Below are positions 17,512-27,177 of a stretch of DNA of 64,000 bases, piece after piece. The notes under the pieces are model-generated. The model did not search any database. It was not told the origin of the DNA and saw only the letters and a program-made list of their open reading frames with translations. Position 1 is the stretch's first letter. Each line of letters opens with the position of its first letter. This stretch comes from Fluviispira sanaruensis. GTDB taxonomy: Bacteria; Bdellovibrionota_B; Oligoflexia; Silvanigrellales; Silvanigrellaceae. Position numbers and translations under genes: made by a program. The stretch lies in NCBI RefSeq assembly GCF_004295685.1, contig NZ_AP019368.1, positions 3,394,501 through 3,458,500 on the forward strand, written 5' to 3'.

Positions 17512-18798
17512 ATGATTAAATTTGAGCTAATTGATATTAAGGCTGAAACATTCTTGAAAAGTTTTTTTGCCCTTCTATTTTCTCTTGTGGTTATTCGATT
17601 TTTCCAAGATAGACTTACACTTTCCGATTTGAAAGTATATTATGGCGCCTCCCGCGCTCTGATGGGTTGGAGCATCGATCCAAACATTTTTGGTCATTAT
17701 TTTGAGCAAACAAAAGATCCCAATCCTTATCATGCCTATTTTGGTGTCACCAGTGGTATTTATAAATACGCGCCATTTTCATTATTATTATTTCTTATTT
17801 TTTCTATATTCCCTTGGAATATTCTATTATTTCTTTACCCTTTATTAAATATGTTAGCCTTTTATGCTTTCTTCAAAATTTTAAAAACTTTAATAATTGA
17901 AAATTTTTATTCAAATAATCTTATCGACCTGAAGAAATTAAATATTGCATTTATCCTTTGCTTTATACTACAATCTCATAATATTTACAGAGAAATATTT
18001 ATGGGAAATATAAATATATTTTTAATGCTTTCATGCGTATTTTTTTTAAAATTATTTCTTAACAATAAATTTCTTCTATCTTCAATTATTTTATCATTGA
18101 TAATTCTAATTAAACCTCATTTTGTATTTATTATCCCGTTACTCTTCATATTTAGATATTTCAACTTGATTTTTTATACTGGAGTCGTTTCATTTCTCAT
18201 TTTTTTCTCTGTTTACCCTATTTTTGGGATAGAAAAATCTATTGCACTTATTTCTAGTTGGCTCAATACAATCAATGTCCACAATAATTTTTCTTGGTAT
18301 TTAGAAAATCCGCTCAATTTTCAATATATTATATGGAAGATTTTAAAAATATTCTTATTCAATTTAAACACCAGACAATTAACAGCTTATACTTATTCTG
18401 TTATTATAATGAGTCATTTAATTATATTTACATACATATTATTAAAGAGAAAACAGTTTAATAATTTTTTATTTATGAAAGTCTATTTTGTAATATTAGC
18501 TATAATCCCGTTTGTTTTTTTAGTTGACACCAATCAACTAATTTATACTATCCCGTTAATAGTTATATTAATATACAATTACATGCTAAACGCAAAGAGC
18601 CCCAATAAAATTCTTTCACATATTTCTATTTGGTTATTTGCTTTACTCTTTATTTTTACTATTATGACTCAACAGATACCAAGGGATTGGTTACCATTAA
18701 ATTTTTTCGTAGGAATATCTTACATAACATTATTTGTATATAGCTATTCTATAAAACATATTTTAAATATTTTGCATAGGCTGACAAGCAATAGCTAG
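17512..18798 (+). CDS. Membrane protein resembling glycosyltransferase family 87
   Basis: A 428-residue, very hydrophobic protein with roughly ten membrane segments. After the first segment it carries LSDLKVYYGASRAL, matching the position of the acidic motif in GT87/DUF2029 polyprenyl-phosphate-mannose-dependent transferases. GIYKYAPFSLL is also family-like. It would transfer a sugar on the outer face of the inner membrane, but the substrate is unknown. It stands alone between gcvT (divergent) and ppa (convergent). A distant O-antigen ligase-type fold cannot be excluded. Confidence 0.65.
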   Translation: MIKFELIDIKAETFLKSFFALLFSLVVIRFFQDRLTLSDLKVYYGASRALMGWSIDPNIFGHYFEQTKDPNPYHAYFGVTSGIYKYAPFSLLLFLIFSIFPWNILLFLYPLLNMLAFYAFFKILKTLIIENFYSNNLIDLKKLNIAFILCFILQSHNIYREIFMGNINIFLMLSCVFFLKLFLNNKFLLSSIILSLIILIKPHFVFIIPLLFIFRYFNLIFYTGVVSFLIFFSVYPIFGIEKSIALISSWLNTINVHNNFSWYLENPLNFQYIIWKILKIFLFNLNTRQLTAYTYSVIIMSHLIIFTYILLKRKQFNNFLFMKVYFVILAIIPFVFLVDTNQLIYTIPLIVILIYNYMLNAKSPNKILSHISIWLFALLFIFTIMTQQIPRDWLPLNFFVGISYITLFVYSYSIKHILNILHRLTSNS

Positions 18799-18811
18799 CT
18801 TTCTTGAAGAT

Positions 18812-18842
18812 GATAAACTTAAAATTAGTTTTTAAGTTTATC
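18812..18842. terminator. Hairpin between the GT87-like gene and ppa
   Basis: Perfect 13-bp stem (GATAAACTTAAAA/TTTTAAGTTTATC) with a 5-base loop. It overlaps the last codons of ppa and lies just after the convergent gene. The stem is A+T-rich, so it is a weak bidirectional terminator candidate. Confidence 0.5.
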
Positions 18843-19388
18843 TTTATTTTTGTTATAAAGTTCAATACTTTCTAAAACAACTTTTTCAGCTTCTGCTTTA
18901 CTATACCAGCCAGAGACTTCCACTTTTTTGTTATCAAGTAGTTTATATGTCTTAAAAAATTGTTCTATTTCTCTAAGCATATGCGGATTCGATTTTTGAA
19001 TTTCTTCTATATCTGACACGTGTTTGTATTGAGGATCATCTGCATGCACTGCTAAAATTTTATCGTCTGTTTCTCCACCATCAATCATTTTCATAACACC
19101 TATGACTTTTGCGTTCATCATGCACATAGGTTGGGCAGGATCTTGGCCAATAACCATGATGTCAAGCGCATCGCCGTCATCGCAATATGTTTGGGGTATA
19201 AAACCATAATTAATGGGATAAAACATAGGACTCGACATAACACGATCAAGCAATAATAATCCAGATTCTTTATCTATTTCATACTTATTTTTGGATCCAC
19301 GGGGAATTTCTATAATTGCTGTTACAACTGATGGAACTTTTTTACCAATACTCACCGCATGCCATGGATGCCAAGGATTCGCTGCCAT
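18825..19388 (-). CDS. ppa: Inorganic pyrophosphatase
   Basis: Family I soluble pyrophosphatase of 187 residues that hydrolyses PPi. The metal-binding signature appears as DDGDALDIMV, with Asp at residues 71, 73 and 76. The usual Pro of the DxDPxD motif is Ala here. Substrate-binding Lys/Arg (IEIPRGSKNKYEI) and FYPINYGFIP are intact. Function should be normal because the catalytic Asp residues are retained. Confidence 0.94.
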   Translation of the reverse strand: MAANPWHPWHAVSIGKKVPSVVTAIIEIPRGSKNKYEIDKESGLLLLDRVMSSPMFYPINYGFIPQTYCDDGDALDIMVIGQDPAQPMCMMNAKVIGVMKMIDGGETDDKILAVHADDPQYKHVSDIEEIQKSNPHMLREIEQFFKTYKLLDNKKVEVSGWYSKAEAEKVVLESIELYNKNKDKLKN

Positions 19389-19521
19389 AAGATAAACTCC
19401 TCAAAAAAATAGTTTAAAAATCCCTTTCACATTGCAAAAGCAAGGGATAAAGAAGACTTTCTGTTGTACATGCTGATTGCCCATTTGTGAAGAAAAATTT
19501 GGGCACGACTTGGAGGGGATC

Positions 19522-19899
19522 ATGACAGCTAAAAAACGGGCAAAACCAATTAAACTCGAGTGGAGTGGGGGGCTTTCTTCAATTGAGAGCGAAATCCCTG
19601 TCAGCTTAAAAGGTAAAAACCAAAAATCTGAAAGCAAAATTGCTGCTAAAATCACTGGAAAAGCAGATATTAGGCGAGAAAGCAAAGGAAGAGCGGGCAA
19701 ACCTGTGGCAATTGTCTGCAAATTTTCAGATGAAGAAGCGAAAAATCCGGAAAGTTTAAAAATGCTTTGCTCCGAATTAAAAAATTCGCTTGCATGTGGT
19801 GGCACTGTAGAAGATGACGAAATTATTTTAACTCTGCGTGATTTTGAAAAAATAAAAATTATTCTCGAAAAATTTGGAATAATAGCGAGAATAGTTTGA
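19522..19899 (+). CDS. SUI1/YciH-family translation factor-like protein
   Basis: A 125-residue protein with a C-terminal SUI1 (eIF1-like) domain. RRESKGRAGKPVAIV and LKNSLACGGTVEDDEIIL are the family hallmarks, with a Lys-rich N-terminal tail. The ATG at 19522 follows GGAGGGG, and an earlier in-frame ATG at 19477 has no such site. Bacterial YciH homologues bind the small ribosomal subunit and have been proposed to affect start-codon fidelity. Confidence 0.88.
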   Translation: MTAKKRAKPIKLEWSGGLSSIESEIPVSLKGKNQKSESKIAAKITGKADIRRESKGRAGKPVAIVCKFSDEEAKNPESLKMLCSELKNSLACGGTVEDDEIILTLRDFEKIKIILEKFGIIARIV

Positions 19900-19964
19900 T
19901 CTAAAAACAAATTAACTAATATTAATCTCAATAAAATAAATATAAATATACAATTAAATAAAAA

Positions 19965-21122
19965 TTGCTCTTTCAGTATTTATACGTTATATTAAGCTTT
20001 GCTATTATTTTTTCCTACCTAAGTGCAAATAAGCAAGAATGTCCTGAAATGCAGACTTATAAAGATGATTTTATCCCTCAATATGAGTCTATTGAAATTC
20101 CAAAAAAATTTTTAGAGAATAAAACATTTAATTTATATATTACGCATCAAAATAAAGATTACTGCTTAAAATTAAATGATAATTATATTTATCTAAGTGA
20201 AGGCTGTAAAGTTTCGCCTAAATGGAATTATACTAATTTAGGACAGATTATTACAAAAATCAATGATGGGAGAGAAGAACAATTTTATTGTATGTCAATC
20301 GATCCAGCTCAAACAGATTTTGGACAAAATATTTTACTTTCTCCTTGTGATTTAAACAATACAGGCCAGTTTTGGCAACTCAAACAATCTACTTTAAATA
20401 ACGGAATGTCATTTGTTAATTTCAATAATGTTTATTTAAAAGCAAAAAAAAGATACTTATATATTTACCCAAAAAGAAATGAAAAAATCGAAGAAATTAT
20501 TACTATCAAAAATCATCCCGATCTTGAAGAAAATAAAACGGAACCTCTCATTCAATTTTCTATAGATAATGATAAAAATGAAGGAAACTTTCGTATTTTT
20601 CCCTCTAAACAAGGATATGCAATTATTGATAAACGCCGCTATGCTGATTCAGATTATATGACTTATTATAACGCCCATAATAATATGCTGTTTACAAATC
20701 AACATAAGAATTTTATCAAACCACAACTTTGTTATATGTCATCTCTGTTAAAAAAAAGAGGTTCATCTTGGGGTTGGGTATGGAGCGAACACTGCTCAAA
20801 TGTTGATGAAACAAAAAAAGAATATAAATGGTATATTAATTTTAAGTCTGAAGGAAAATATTTTATAACCGACAATGCTGGTCATTTATTAAGAAAACAT
20901 AACGTTAATAAATATGTGTACACAGCTTACAAGTATTGGACGGATGGTTACGATGTATTTACCCAATATTTTATTTTGCCAGCTTATCTAGAAAAATTTG
21001 CTAAGAGTTTTTCAACAGTTGCAATTGATAAAGAAAAAAGTTATTTAAAAGCATTTAAAGTTATAAAAAACGATTTTGAAGAAAAATATCTGAAATGCAT
21101 GTATTTAGAAATTTGTATTTGA
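19965..21122 (+). CDS. Secreted protein with ricin-type lectin-like region
   Basis: About 385 residues with a hydrophobic N-terminal signal (residues 4-20, then ANKQEC). Segments such as YCLKLNDNYIYLSEGC, ILLSPCDLNNTGQFWQL and a later WYINFKSEGKYF resemble the QxW beta-trefoil repeats of ricin B-type lectins, with paired Cys. The match is by pattern only. The TTG start at 19965 has no obvious Shine-Dalgarno, so the exact start is unsure. No catalytic domain was recognised. A carbohydrate-binding or toxin-associated role is inference. Codon use is notably A+T-rich. Confidence 0.6.
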   Translation: MLFQYLYVILSFAIIFSYLSANKQECPEMQTYKDDFIPQYESIEIPKKFLENKTFNLYITHQNKDYCLKLNDNYIYLSEGCKVSPKWNYTNLGQIITKINDGREEQFYCMSIDPAQTDFGQNILLSPCDLNNTGQFWQLKQSTLNNGMSFVNFNNVYLKAKKRYLYIYPKRNEKIEEIITIKNHPDLEENKTEPLIQFSIDNDKNEGNFRIFPSKQGYAIIDKRRYADSDYMTYYNAHNNMLFTNQHKNFIKPQLCYMSSLLKKRGSSWGWVWSEHCSNVDETKKEYKWYINFKSEGKYFITDNAGHLLRKHNVNKYVYTAYKYWTDGYDVFTQYFILPAYLEKFAKSFSTVAIDKEKSYLKAFKVIKNDFEEKYLKCMYLEICI

Positions 21123-21330
21123 TATAAATTATATATCTCTTATTTTTAATTTCAGCATACTATTGATATAAAATAATTTTTAATCTAAATTTTATAAATA
21201 ATCAAATAAGATTAAGCGATATTTTTTATTTTTTTGACAAAGCCCTCACACTGCAAAAAATTTCTCCTATGTTTTTAAATAATCTGACGATAATAAAGGA
21301 GATATAAAATTTTATTCAAGGTGATTAGAT

Positions 21331-22515
21331 ATGTTAAAAACGGTTTCTAAAGGAATATTTAAACCGAATAGCAAGGAAGCCATTAACTTCACTGAAAAAA
21401 TAATACGCGCATACTATAATGGGCAAAATATTGAAGATAGAGACGATCCAAGCAATAATATAACAGAACAAAATATATCTATCATTGAGCAAAACTTCTC
21501 TTCTAAAGAAGAAAAAAAACAAAATAATCACACTGCAGAATCCCAAGAAAAACAATACTCATCTCAGAATAACAATGGGCCACAAATTATATCAATAGGT
21601 GGCGGTAAGGGTGGTATAGGTAAAAGCTTTCTTTCAGCTAATATTTGTGTCCGTTTGGCTTCTTTAGGTTACAAAGTTTCCGTCGTTGACCTCGATCTCG
21701 GAGCGGCAAACTTACACACATGTCTGGGAGTACCAACTCCGCGTTCAGGAATCGCAGATTTTATCCATGGCACTGTCTCTACACTTGAAGAAACAGGTAT
21801 TTCATGCTGCTTTCCAAACCTCATTTTATATGGAGGTGGACAAGAATTTTGGCAACAGATCAAACCGCAAAGCGCGCAAAAAATAAAACTTATTTCAAAA
21901 CTCCAAGAACTTGATGCTGATTTTGTTTTTCTTGATTTAGGTGCTGGAACACATGTTCACACGCTCGATTTCTTTATTTTCTCCCACGGCGGTATTTTAG
22001 TCGTAGCTCCAGAACCGACCAGCATTGAAAATGCTTATGTTTTTATGAAAAGCATTTTGTATCGAAAGATACAGAGTATTTGCAAGGCATTTGATATAGA
22101 TGCTAACACTGAAAAAGAATTGTTAACTAAAATATCGAACCCACGGAGTTCAGAAACACCATTTTCACAGCTCATTACATTTTCACAAAAAAATACTGAT
22201 ATTGGTAGACAAATTAAAGAAATGATACAAGAGACAAATATTGGAATTATAATGAATCAAGTCCGAACAAAAGAAGATCGCGATCTGGGCGAGTCTATGG
22301 CACTCATTTGCAATCGCTATTTTGGTTTTAGCGCACAATTTTTAGGATCAACCCGATATGATGATGCTGTTTGGAAATCAGTGCGTATAAGAAGACCTTT
22401 GATCTTAGATTATCCTCTGTCAGCAATCGCATCAAATATAAATCAAATTACTGATAAAATTATTAAAAAATTCATTCAAAATGATGAAAAAGAAAGCATA
22501 AATAGAGCTGGATAA
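21331..22515 (+). CDS. ParA/MinD-family ATPase (FlhG-like)
   Basis: A 394-residue protein. A low-complexity N-terminal extension (about 80 residues, rich in N/E/Q) precedes a deviant Walker A GGGKGGIGKS (about 90-99). It is followed by VVDLDLGAANLHTCLG and FLDLGAGTHVHTLDF, as in MinD/FlhG ATPases. These dimerise on ATP and position cellular structures. AAGGTGA lies upstream of the ATG. The next gene starts 5 bp downstream and encodes a RodZ-like HTH protein, so the two probably act together. No flagellar genes are near, so FlhG function is not assumed. Confidence 0.85.
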   Translation: MLKTVSKGIFKPNSKEAINFTEKIIRAYYNGQNIEDRDDPSNNITEQNISIIEQNFSSKEEKKQNNHTAESQEKQYSSQNNNGPQIISIGGGKGGIGKSFLSANICVRLASLGYKVSVVDLDLGAANLHTCLGVPTPRSGIADFIHGTVSTLEETGISCCFPNLILYGGGQEFWQQIKPQSAQKIKLISKLQELDADFVFLDLGAGTHVHTLDFFIFSHGGILVVAPEPTSIENAYVFMKSILYRKIQSICKAFDIDANTEKELLTKISNPRSSETPFSQLITFSQKNTDIGRQIKEMIQETNIGIIMNQVRTKEDRDLGESMALICNRYFGFSAQFLGSTRYDDAVWKSVRIRRPLILDYPLSAIASNINQITDKIIKKFIQNDEKESINRAG

Positions 22516-22520
22516 TTAAT

Positions 22521-23231
22521 ATGAACACAGCTAATAAAAAAAGAAGTCCTTTTGAAATTCTAGGTCTGAGCGAAAATAATATTTCACTCCGCAAAATACA
22601 TGTTGCTTATGCAAATTTAAAGAAACAAGTAGAAACTTCCTCTGCTAAAGATATTACCCATGAAGATCTTGAATTTGCCTTCCAAGAACTTGTAAATTTT
22701 ACTGAAAGACAAAATCCGAATGACAATGAAGAAGAGGTCATATCTGCTCATTTATTACCAAATATGAAAACAAAAAGAAAATCTGTAAGAGACGATGCAA
22801 ACATTATATATATTAGAAAAGATATACCTAAAAAACAAAAAGAAATTGAAATTATAAATCGTCCGATTGATAGTCTTATGGACATGAAAGTCTCTGTTAA
22901 AAAGTCTCGAGCTATATTTGCAGAAAATCCTGACCATATGAAAAGAATTGAAGAAATAATCTCTGAAACAGAAGAGATAACTGGGAATTTACTAAAACGT
23001 CTCAGAGAAGTACTGGGAGTTCCAATTGACGAAGTTGCAAATCGAATAAAAGTAAGTAAATCTTATCTCGAAGCAATAGAAAATGATTCTTTCTCAAGCT
23101 TACCTGCAGAAGTTTATGTAAAAGGATTTTTCAATTCGTATTTAAACTATCTCGGTCTTGACAGAAAGGACATTGTTGAAGCATTAACAGAAGTCTATAG
23201 AATGCGGAGAAGGCTGACAAAAAGAAAATAA
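22521..23231 (+). CDS. RodZ-like helix-turn-helix protein
   Basis: A 236-residue protein. The last about 90 residues form an HTH_25/RodZ-type domain: LREVLGVPIDEVANRIKVS, KSYLEAIENDSFSSLPAEVY, then VKGFFNSYLNYLGLD. The N-terminus (SPFEILGLSENNISLRKIH) resembles the first helices of a J-domain but lacks an HPD motif. No membrane segment is visible, unlike true RodZ. It is immediately downstream of the ParA/MinD ATPase, suggesting it is a partner that links the ATPase to DNA or to the cell envelope. Confidence 0.8.
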   Translation: MNTANKKRSPFEILGLSENNISLRKIHVAYANLKKQVETSSAKDITHEDLEFAFQELVNFTERQNPNDNEEEVISAHLLPNMKTKRKSVRDDANIIYIRKDIPKKQKEIEIINRPIDSLMDMKVSVKKSRAIFAENPDHMKRIEEIISETEEITGNLLKRLREVLGVPIDEVANRIKVSKSYLEAIENDSFSSLPAEVYVKGFFNSYLNYLGLDRKDIVEALTEVYRMRRRLTKRK

Positions 23232-23268
23232 GCAGTCAGCTCATTTGTACACAGGTTTATTTTAAATC

Positions 23269-24255
23269 ATGAATAATACAATAGAAATAACTGTTCCTGA
23301 CAATCTCCAAAATGAACGTCTTGATGTTATACTCTCTCGACTGATAGATGTTATTCCAAGCAGATCGTTTGCAGCCAAATTAATAGCAAATAAACAAGTT
23401 CTTGTTGATGATAAATATGTTAAATCGTCATACAAACTAAAAGAATTACAAAAAATATCAATTGATCTCAGTTTTCTCGAGACAGTTAACTCTGAACCCA
23501 TTGGTGAAAAAATAGATCTCGATATTATTTTTGAAGACAACGATTTAATTATTATAAATAAACCTGCAGGAATGGTAGTCCATCCAGGAGCAGGCGTGCA
23601 CTCAGGTACACTCGTAAATGCTATTTTAGCTCATTGTGGAGTGACTTTACCTTCCCTTGGCCTCCCATCACGGGCAGGCATAGTTCATCGACTTGACCGC
23701 GATACAAGCGGTGTTATGGTCGTTGCAAAATCACAAATTGCTTTAACAAATTTATCTAAACAATTTGCCGATCATTCTCAAACTCGTATTTATCATACTT
23801 TAATTTATGGAAACATTCTTCCTGTCAGTGGTAAAATAGAAACTTGGCATGGGCGAGATCCTAAAAATCGAATTAAATATGCTGTTCAACCAGAAGGAAA
23901 AGGGAAAAAAGCAATACTATCATACAATAAACTAAAGACTTTTTTAGATGAAAAAATTTCTTTAGTCGCATGCCAATTGTATACGGGTAGAACTCATCAA
24001 ATTCGTGTTCAATTAAGCAATTTAGGCCACAGTATATTAGGAGATGCTTTATACACAAATAACGCCAATGAATTAAATTCTAACAAAGAACTTAAAGCGC
24101 TCATAAATAAAAATGCTCAAAGACAAATGCTTCATGCAGTCCATTTGGGTTTTAAACATCCTGTTACGAATGTAGATATGTCTTTTCAATCTCCATACCC
24201 CCAAGATTTTAATAATTTATTATTATTGCTGGAGGCGAAAGGAAAAAAGTTTTGA
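23269..24255 (+). CDS. rluD: RluD-family 23S rRNA pseudouridine synthase
   Basis: A 328-residue enzyme with an N-terminal S4 RNA-binding domain (LDVILSRLIDVIPSRSFAAK) and a catalytic pseudouridine synthase domain. The catalytic motif is GIVHRLDRDTSGVMV with the essential Asp, followed by the TGRTHQIRVQL signature. The RluA/RluC/RluD subgroup cannot be separated by eye. The S4 domain and overall length favour the RluD group. Its stop overlaps the menF start (TTGA). Confidence 0.9.
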   Translation: MNNTIEITVPDNLQNERLDVILSRLIDVIPSRSFAAKLIANKQVLVDDKYVKSSYKLKELQKISIDLSFLETVNSEPIGEKIDLDIIFEDNDLIIINKPAGMVVHPGAGVHSGTLVNAILAHCGVTLPSLGLPSRAGIVHRLDRDTSGVMVVAKSQIALTNLSKQFADHSQTRIYHTLIYGNILPVSGKIETWHGRDPKNRIKYAVQPEGKGKKAILSYNKLKTFLDEKISLVACQLYTGRTHQIRVQLSNLGHSILGDALYTNNANELNSNKELKALINKNAQRQMLHAVHLGFKHPVTNVDMSFQSPYPQDFNNLLLLLEAKGKKF

Positions 24256-25334
24256 ATGATATTTTATTAAATCAGTTTTTAAATTGTGGATTCTTTATTG
24301 GTGACTTGAATGAAGATAAAATGTGGTTTATGACTTCATCAATTCGCCAATTAAAAAATCAAGAAGAAAATTTATTTCCTTTTTTTTACTTGAATAATTT
24401 TTTTTCAAATAAAAAAAATCCATTTTATAAAGGTCTTAATTTTCAAGAAATGTCCATTTCAGATTTTCAAAAAATAATTGATAATAATTCCAGTAAAAAA
24501 CCAAATATTAAATGGAAATCAGCAAATAAAGATTTTTATTTAAAACAGTACTCAGAGTTAAAGAAGGAAATTTCTTTGAAAATTCTTAAAAAAGGCGTTC
24601 CTTACTCTTTTCAAGAAGGCTCATGCAAATTAAGCAAAGAAAATAAACTTTATTTGTTAAAAAATATTTTGAAAAACAGAAAGAAAAATTCTTCCTATAT
24701 TTATGGATATTGGAATAAATCTGAGGGTGTAATTGGCACAACACCAGAACTTCTATTTATACAAAAAAACAATAATATTCAAACTATAGCTTTAGCTGGC
24801 ACAGTTCCAAATGAAAAAAATGTTGATAAAAATAATTTTATAAATGATCCAAAAATGCAAAATGAACATGCATATGTTATTGAAGGAATGAAACAAACAC
24901 TTGAAAAATTCGGTGACTTTTCTTTTGGTAAAACTCACTTACTTGAGCTACCTAAACTTATCCACTTAAAAACTGATATAAATATTAAAATATCGGAGAA
25001 TATAGATTTTGATTACGAGTCATTTTTAAAAGAATTACATCCTACTGCTGCATTAGGTATTCTACCAAAAAACTCTAAAAGCAATTGGCTCAATTCATTC
25101 GAATCGTCCAAAATTAATAGAGGATACTTTGCGGCTTCTTTTGGCGTTGTCCTAAACAAAAATAATTCTATATTTATTGCCACGATAAGAGGTATGCAAT
25201 GGCAAAACAATACACTCAAAGTAAGTGCAGGCGGCGGGGTTATACAGGAAAGTATTTTTGCCGATGAATGGAATGAAATCAACACTAAAATCAATTCTAT
25301 AAAAGACAATTTAGGACTTCATTCCACAATTTAA
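24252..25334 (+). CDS. menF: Isochorismate synthase (MenF-type)
   Basis: Chorismate-binding enzyme of 360 residues that makes isochorismate, the first step to menaquinone. The C-terminal core shows TIALAGTVPNEKN, then ELHPTAALGILPK and IRGMQWQNNTLKVSAGGGVI, as in MenF/EntC/PabB-type enzymes. The N-terminal half is divergent. The presence of menBACE in the same window supports MenF over anthranilate or aminodeoxychorismate synthase. TTG start overlaps the rluD stop by 4 bp. Confidence 0.85.
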   Translation: MNDILLNQFLNCGFFIGDLNEDKMWFMTSSIRQLKNQEENLFPFFYLNNFFSNKKNPFYKGLNFQEMSISDFQKIIDNNSSKKPNIKWKSANKDFYLKQYSELKKEISLKILKKGVPYSFQEGSCKLSKENKLYLLKNILKNRKKNSSYIYGYWNKSEGVIGTTPELLFIQKNNNIQTIALAGTVPNEKNVDKNNFINDPKMQNEHAYVIEGMKQTLEKFGDFSFGKTHLLELPKLIHLKTDINIKISENIDFDYESFLKELHPTAALGILPKNSKSNWLNSFESSKINRGYFAASFGVVLNKNNSIFIATIRGMQWQNNTLKVSAGGGVIQESIFADEWNEINTKINSIKDNLGLHSTI

Positions 25335-25509
25335 GCTTTTATTTTTGTTTAAAATCAAGAGTTACAAATACATATAACACTCGAATACTTCATATCTAAA
25401 TTTTACACCCTTATTTACAAGTACTTACAAAAAACACGTGGATTTAAGTCATATTTTTATGCAAACTCTCCTAAGAGAGTTTTATTTTTTCGAAATTTTG
25501 AGGATTATT

Positions 25510-25812
25510 TTGAATAAGAAAAATAATTTCAAAAAATTACATTCAGATGAGTTACATCAAGCCCTGCAAAAAAGAAATGATTATTTTGATGCTCTCCCTC
25601 CTGAAAAAAAAGAAATAGCACTTAAATTTCAAGGATTCATCGACAGTGAACTTAAAAAAGCTGGAAATCAAAATAATCGAATCACGATTTTACATACTTT
25701 ATTAATGAATTATATGAATGAGCTTGGATTTGAATCCAAATCTCTTGCAAAAGTCCTGCAAGAACTTAATAAGAATATTAAAGACATCACAAAAAATGGA
25801 TCCTTAAAATAA
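25510..25812 (+). CDS. Small hypothetical protein
   Basis: About 100 residues, charged and mainly helical (FDALPPEKKEIALKF, KSLAKVLQELNKNI). No family was recognised with confidence, although the pattern FQGFIDSELKKAG is weakly reminiscent of small DUF3135-type proteins. The chosen start is TTG at 25510, preceded by GAGGA. A longer in-frame reading back to GTG at 25438 lacks a ribosome site. It lies between menF and sucC in the same direction. Confidence 0.55.
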   Translation: MNKKNNFKKLHSDELHQALQKRNDYFDALPPEKKEIALKFQGFIDSELKKAGNQNNRITILHTLLMNYMNELGFESKSLAKVLQELNKNIKDITKNGSLK

Positions 25813-25972
25813 TTATTCTTTAAATCAGATAAATCAAGCTTTAGCATGAGGAACCCCTTTCACTCTCTTTAAAATAAATGTAAAGTCACACTTTGTTGAG
25901 ACAATTGCCCCTTTGGCAAATAGGGTTTGATTGCCCTTTTTATTAAATGGATTTTAAAATTTGGAGAGTTTC

Positions 25973-27151
25973 ATGAATATTCATGAGTATCAGGCAAAAG
26001 AGCTACTTTCTCGCTTTGGCCTAAGTATCCCACGCGGCAAACTCGCATGCACACCCACAGAAGCTGAATGGGCAGCCCGTAAACTTGGCTGCGGAAAAGA
26101 TGGAAAAATTGCTGTCGTAAAAGCACAAGTTCATTCTGGTGGCCGCGGTAAAGCAGGTGGCGTTAAATTAGTGAAAAGCCCCGAAGAAGCTAAAGTCGTA
26201 GCAGAAAAAATGATTGGCATGAACCTTGTCACCAATCAAACTGGCCCTCAAGGCAAAAAAGTTCATAAACTTCTTGTTGCTGAAGGATGTGATATCGAAA
26301 AAGAATATTATTTTGCTCTCGTAGTCAATCGTGAGACAGCAACAATAGGGGTGATGGCTTCTACAGAAGGCGGCATGGATATTGAAGAAGTTGCTGAAAA
26401 ACACCCAGAAAAAATAGTAACAGCAAGTATCGACCCAACTATTGGCTTACAAGAGTTTACGATCCGTAAATTAAGCATTGCATTAGGTTTTGGTTTGGGA
26501 ACTCCACTCGCAAAAGATTTTGCAAAAACATTGCGTGGACTCGTAAATGCATTTGTTGCTTATAATTGCGATATGCTCGAAATTAACCCTCTTGTTTTAA
26601 CAAAGCAAAATACAATTGCTGTGCTTGATTGCAAAATGAGTTTTGATGAAAATGCTCTCTTTCGCCATCCAGAAATCTCGGATCTTCGCGATTACGAAGA
26701 AGATGATATTAAAGAACTTGAAGCTTCAAAATATGGCTTAAGCTATGTCTCCCTTGAAGGAAATATTGGTTGCTTAGTTAACGGCGCAGGCCTTGCTATG
26801 GCGACCATGGATATTATTAAGCAAACAGGAGGAGAACCTGCAAACTTCCTCGACGTTGGAGGAGGAGCAAATCAAGAGACCGTGACTCAAGCATTCCGCA
26901 TTATTTTACGTGATAAAGCTGTAAAAGGCATATTTGTAAATATTTTTGGTGGCATCATGAAATGTGATGTTATTGCAAACGGAATTGTTGCTGCTGCAAA
27001 AGAACTTGGCTTAAGAGTTCCATTAGTCGTTCGTCTCGAAGGAACCAACGTGGAAATTGGTAAGAGAATTCTAAATGACTCTGGACTGAATATTTTAAGC
27101 GCTTCTTCGATGAGCGATGGCGCAAATAAAATTGTTCAAGCGGTTAGATAA
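25973..27151 (+). CDS. sucC: Succinyl-CoA synthetase subunit beta
   Basis: ADP/GDP-forming beta subunit (392 residues) of the TCA-cycle enzyme that couples succinyl-CoA cleavage to nucleotide triphosphate synthesis. The N-terminus is [12 protein letters not shown], the ATP-grasp region contains [16 protein letters not shown], and LEINPLVLT and [11 protein letters not shown] are conserved. The ATG at 25973 follows GGAGAG. sucD follows after 26 bp. Confidence 0.97.
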   Translation: MNIHEYQAKELLSRFGLSIPRGKLACTPTEAEWAARKLGCGKDGKIAVVKAQVHSGGRGKAGGVKLVKSPEEAKVVAEKMIGMNLVTNQTGPQGKKVHKLLVAEGCDIEKEYYFALVVNRETATIGVMASTEGGMDIEEVAEKHPEKIVTASIDPTIGLQEFTIRKLSIALGFGLGTPLAKDFAKTLRGLVNAFVAYNCDMLEINPLVLTKQNTIAVLDCKMSFDENALFRHPEISDLRDYEEDDIKELEASKYGLSYVSLEGNIGCLVNGAGLAMATMDIIKQTGGEPANFLDVGGGANQETVTQAFRIILRDKAVKGIFVNIFGGIMKCDVIANGIVAAAKELGLRVPLVVRLEGTNVEIGKRILNDSGLNILSASSMSDGANKIVQAVR

Positions 27152-27177
27152 CAAGAGCTTAAAAAAGGACTAAAATC

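Noticed and set aside
23269-24255. rluD-menF overlap as evidence of a frameshift
   Set aside because: The 4-bp TTGA overlap is a normal translational coupling arrangement and both proteins are intact.
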